Below, in pieces: positions 61,685 to 64,000 of a DNA stretch of 64,000 nt. The translations under genes were made by a program, and so were the position numbers. Every line of letters starts with the position of its first letter. Position 1 is the stretch's first letter. The notes beneath the pieces are model-generated. The model was not told the DNA's origin, ran no database searches, and saw nothing but the letters and a program-made list of their open reading frames with translations. Source of the DNA: Zychaea mexicana (Eukaryota; Mucoromycota; Mucoromycetes; Mucorales; Lichtheimiaceae). The DNA lies in assembly GCF_025766255.1 (NCBI RefSeq), contig NW_026516680.1, positions 434,001 to 498,000 on the forward strand. The letters run 5' to 3'.

Positions 61685-62454
61685 TGGTGCATACTGTCTA
61701 GTCCCGTTAAGAAAATTCAACTTCGATCAGTTTTTTCTTGAAGCCTACTGTGTCTTCAACATGTCTTTTTTTTTTCAATAAACAGCGCGTCAGATGCGTT
61801 AGAAAGGGCGTTCCGAATAGATTCAACGCGAGAGATCATAAAAAGGTGTGGAGATATGGCTGAGGGCCTCAGATTTCGAACATGGAAAATAGCAGTGTGT
61901 AACCGTTTCATAGTTTAGCAGTTATCACAAAAGGTAGTTTTCTGTTGTTTGCATGAGCGTACAGAGCACATTTGCAAGTTCTACCCACGATACCACTTTG
62001 AAACGAACTGGATAGAGCATTATTTTGAAGGCGCAAAAGCTATTGCACGTCGAGAATATGATCATAGCTTTGCTTCATTACGTAGTAATCTACCAGGTTT
62101 CTTGGATTCCAATTCTATCGACCAGTTGTCGAAAAAGATGGAACCGTTTCGCAGCCAACTCCCATCAAGATCCACCGGTTCTACAAGCGCTGTTAGAATT
62201 ATATTGAAGCCTACAGCCAAATGAAAGATCGAAGGCAAGCCCGTGAATGTGTTAGCAGTTTACTAGTCGTAGTGACAGATCCCACCGCCGAGTTGGAGTT
62301 GTTGCGTAATTGTATCCTAAACCATCTTCTAACCATGCAATATTGCTAACTATGCTGCTTTGTGAGAATGTTTCCGGAATATATAACCGCGGGATTAAAT
62401 GATTTCAAATTTCGAACAAAATTAGGGTTTAACGGGACTAGACAGTATGCACCA
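61685..62454. mobile_element. Decayed 770-bp Tc1/mariner-like DNA transposon
   Basis: The ends are perfect 26-bp inverted repeats beginning TGGTGCATACTGTCTAG (61685-61710 and 62429-62454). TA flanks both ends (61683-61684 and 62455-62456). Inside, on the + strand, a transposase remnant is visible, listed separately. The element is too short for a full transposase (about 350 residues), so it is an internally deleted, probably non-autonomous copy. Confidence 0.85.
61949..62224 (+). pseudogene. Transposase C-terminal remnant (DDE superfamily, Tc1-like)
   Basis: The open frame reads HFETNWIEHYFEGAKAIARR, in which the pattern E-x-N-x-I-E-x-x-F/W resembles the last catalytic acid region of Tc1/DDE transposases. 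DHSFASLRSNLPGFLDSNSI follows. Beyond about 62130 the matching sequence shifts to another frame (CRKRWNRFAANS) and then again (ELYIEAYSQ is interrupted). The N-terminal DNA-binding region and the first catalytic acids are missing. It lies inside the 770-bp inverted-repeat element. Confidence 0.65.
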
Positions 62455-62456
62455 TA

Positions 62457-63899
62457 CGATGAAACTTATCAATGTCGGATGTCAAGAAGTATCAACAACC
62501 AAGCGAGTAAACCATTAAATAATTAATTAGAAAATATCGAGCAAAGTATAAAAAAGAGAATAGCCAAGTCTATCCAAGATCAGGTACAATACTATAAACA
62601 CGAAAATAAACATCATATGTATCAAAATTGAAATCCACTATAAAAAAGAGGAGCTAGGAAAGAGGAGCCATTACATGCAACAAGTTGATTATATCTGAAT
62701 GGCTGCGGTGACAACCAAGAGTAAGCGATCTCAAGCGACACTCTAGAATACTCGTTGCTGCTGTTCATAGTCATTGATTTCCACTACTAAGAGAGCATGT
62801 ACGTATTCTCGAATAATATTAAAGTTTGGACATTTTAATACAACGGAACGGTACAAACATTAACCCCGTTCCGCGGCTAATGCTTTGGGTACAGTATTTT
62901 TCTTTTGTTCGCATCTCTGTGTTGATTCTTACTTTATTGCGTGGTAGGAAGCAAAGAGCGACTTCATCTTACAATGATGATCTAGGTCCCTTGCTCGAAC
63001 TTCGTTGCTGGAGTAGAAATGAAAACACTCAAATAACGATTCCGCGAGTTATCGCTAACTGTTCCCGTATATCATATATCAATAACAATTGAAGGAAGTA
63101 TTTGAGCTGAGGTGTTGCTTGCTTTCTATGGGTCGCTATTATGTTTACAATTGGAATTAAAGTTGATTGTGACGATAGATTATGCACATCATCGTAAGTT
63201 TCCTTTTTTTCGGTAGCCATCCATAAAGTAAAAAGAGAGGCGATGTCCAATCATAGTAGCTCGTGACGCTCGTGTTTCCCCTTTTTTCTTCGCGCCATCT
63301 GTAATGTTTGTCACACAAAAATATGGGGAAGCGATGCGATAAGATCAACGGCGCATCAAGCATATAAGAAATCCATAACACTGGGAGCGTTTCCATGACG
63401 ACATTTAGAAAACGCAACAATCAATGACCAGTAATGTTATTCGGTAAAGAACATTTACCGAAACACACGGCGAAATTAATTATGGAAAGGTCGAAAATAA
63501 ATCGTTTTTGTCTGATTTACAACCAAAAAATAAATAATTTGTGTTCTTCAATAGAATGAAAGCCTACTACATAAAACAAAGAAAAAAAAACAACGAAAAC
63601 GGGAGGTATTTACAACAGAGAGAGTGAAAGAGGTATATGCATATTAGAATAAATGGTTTGGCAGTAATTTTGGATTGGGTGCTGATAATGGATTTTTCCA
63701 AGTGGGATTGACAAACTTTTTTTGTGGAAAAAGAAAACGGAATGAAAGCATAATGGATGGTAAAAATACGATACGTCAGAGTGTCAAGAGAAAAGAAGAC
63801 AATAAGGGGGGTGGGTAAATTTTGCTCGTGGAATAAGGCCAGTTCGTGCGTGTATATGAGTGCGGGAGAGGAAGATAGAGGCGTGCCTAGATGCCTTGT
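62457..63899. other. Gene-poor right end
   Basis: AT-rich sequence with frequent stops. A reverse ORF at 63157-63420 and short forward ORFs have no motif. The last few hundred bases are G/A-rich on the + strand, as expected for a 3' flank or leader on the other strand. Confidence 0.45.
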
Positions 63900-64000
63900 T
63901 CATCGATGATGAAAGATCATGCTGGTAACGATATTGCTGTTATTTGTGGCAACTTGCTGTGTTGCCAGATGATGGTGGTGTGGATTTAGGTTTTTCTGAT
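63900..64000 (-). other. Possible 3' end of a reverse-strand gene cut by the window edge
   Basis: Two reverse frames are open from the window edge. One ends at a TGA at 63900-63902 and is His/Gln/Asn-rich. The other ends at a TAA at 63940-63942 and reads SEKPKSTPPSSGNTASCHK. Either could be a low-complexity C-terminus, but there is too little sequence to decide. Confidence 0.2.

Overview
This window is nuclear DNA of a filamentous fungus, most likely an early-diverging Mucoromycota species (Mucorales-like). The evidence is genes broken by many short GT-AG introns (about 36-170 nt, up to 12 per gene), mitochondrial presequences on ATP10 and L2HGDH homologues, fungal chitin synthase and MBF/SBF factors, a class C (GABA-B-like) GPCR, and Tc1/mariner-type debris. 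The standard genetic code fits every gene. Species assignment is inference; no rRNA or other marker is present. Gene models were assembled by hand from splice signals, reading frame and family resemblance, and most exon sets close in frame from start to stop.

Layout. 1-1.7 kb: 3' part of a DEK_C-type chitin synthase. 2.5-5.7 kb: HELLS/DDM1-type SNF2 remodeller. 6.0-6.6 kb: decayed TPR/F-box gene. 8.6-10.9 kb: unassigned polytopic membrane protein. 11.3-12.2 kb: GNAT acetyltransferase. About 13.0-13.3 kb: possible small reverse gene. 13.6-17.5 kb: TMF1/Sgm1 Golgi coiled coil, convergent with ATP10 (17.6-19.0 kb, reverse). 19.3-21.6 kb: STK32/YANK kinase. 22.4-23.3 kb: nicotianamine synthase-like enzyme. 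23.9-26.2 kb: L-2-hydroxyglutarate dehydrogenase, convergent with an MBF/SBF-type APSES-ankyrin factor (26.3-28.3 kb, reverse). 28.3-31.9 kb: gene-poor, with a 468-bp MITE. 31.9-34.4 kb: serine carboxypeptidase. 34.9-36.1 kb: SAM methyltransferase. 36.4-37.9 kb: eIF2B alpha. 37.9-42.2 kb: gene-poor, with an 11-bp-unit minisatellite that inverts on itself. 42.2-44.0 kb: IMP dehydrogenase. 44.3-48.5 kb: Ubp2-type deubiquitinase. 49.1-51.8 kb: PX/PXB protein. 52.3-52.8 kb: unknown reverse ORF. 55.2-59.5 kb: class C GPCR, reverse. 59.5-64 kb: gene-poor, with a decayed 770-bp Tc1-like element.

The genes are mainly single-copy housekeeping and regulatory functions (chromatin, cell-cycle transcription, Golgi tethering, mitochondrial assembly, translation control, GTP synthesis, ubiquitin removal). 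I see no biosynthetic cluster or operon-like logic. The points most worth following up are the GPCR with a possible PH-like tail domain, the palindromic minisatellite with a dispersed single copy, two TA-flanked terminal-inverted-repeat elements, a fungal nicotianamine synthase, MCB-like sites upstream of the MBF-type gene, and several exon-like fragments that match nothing I recognise.
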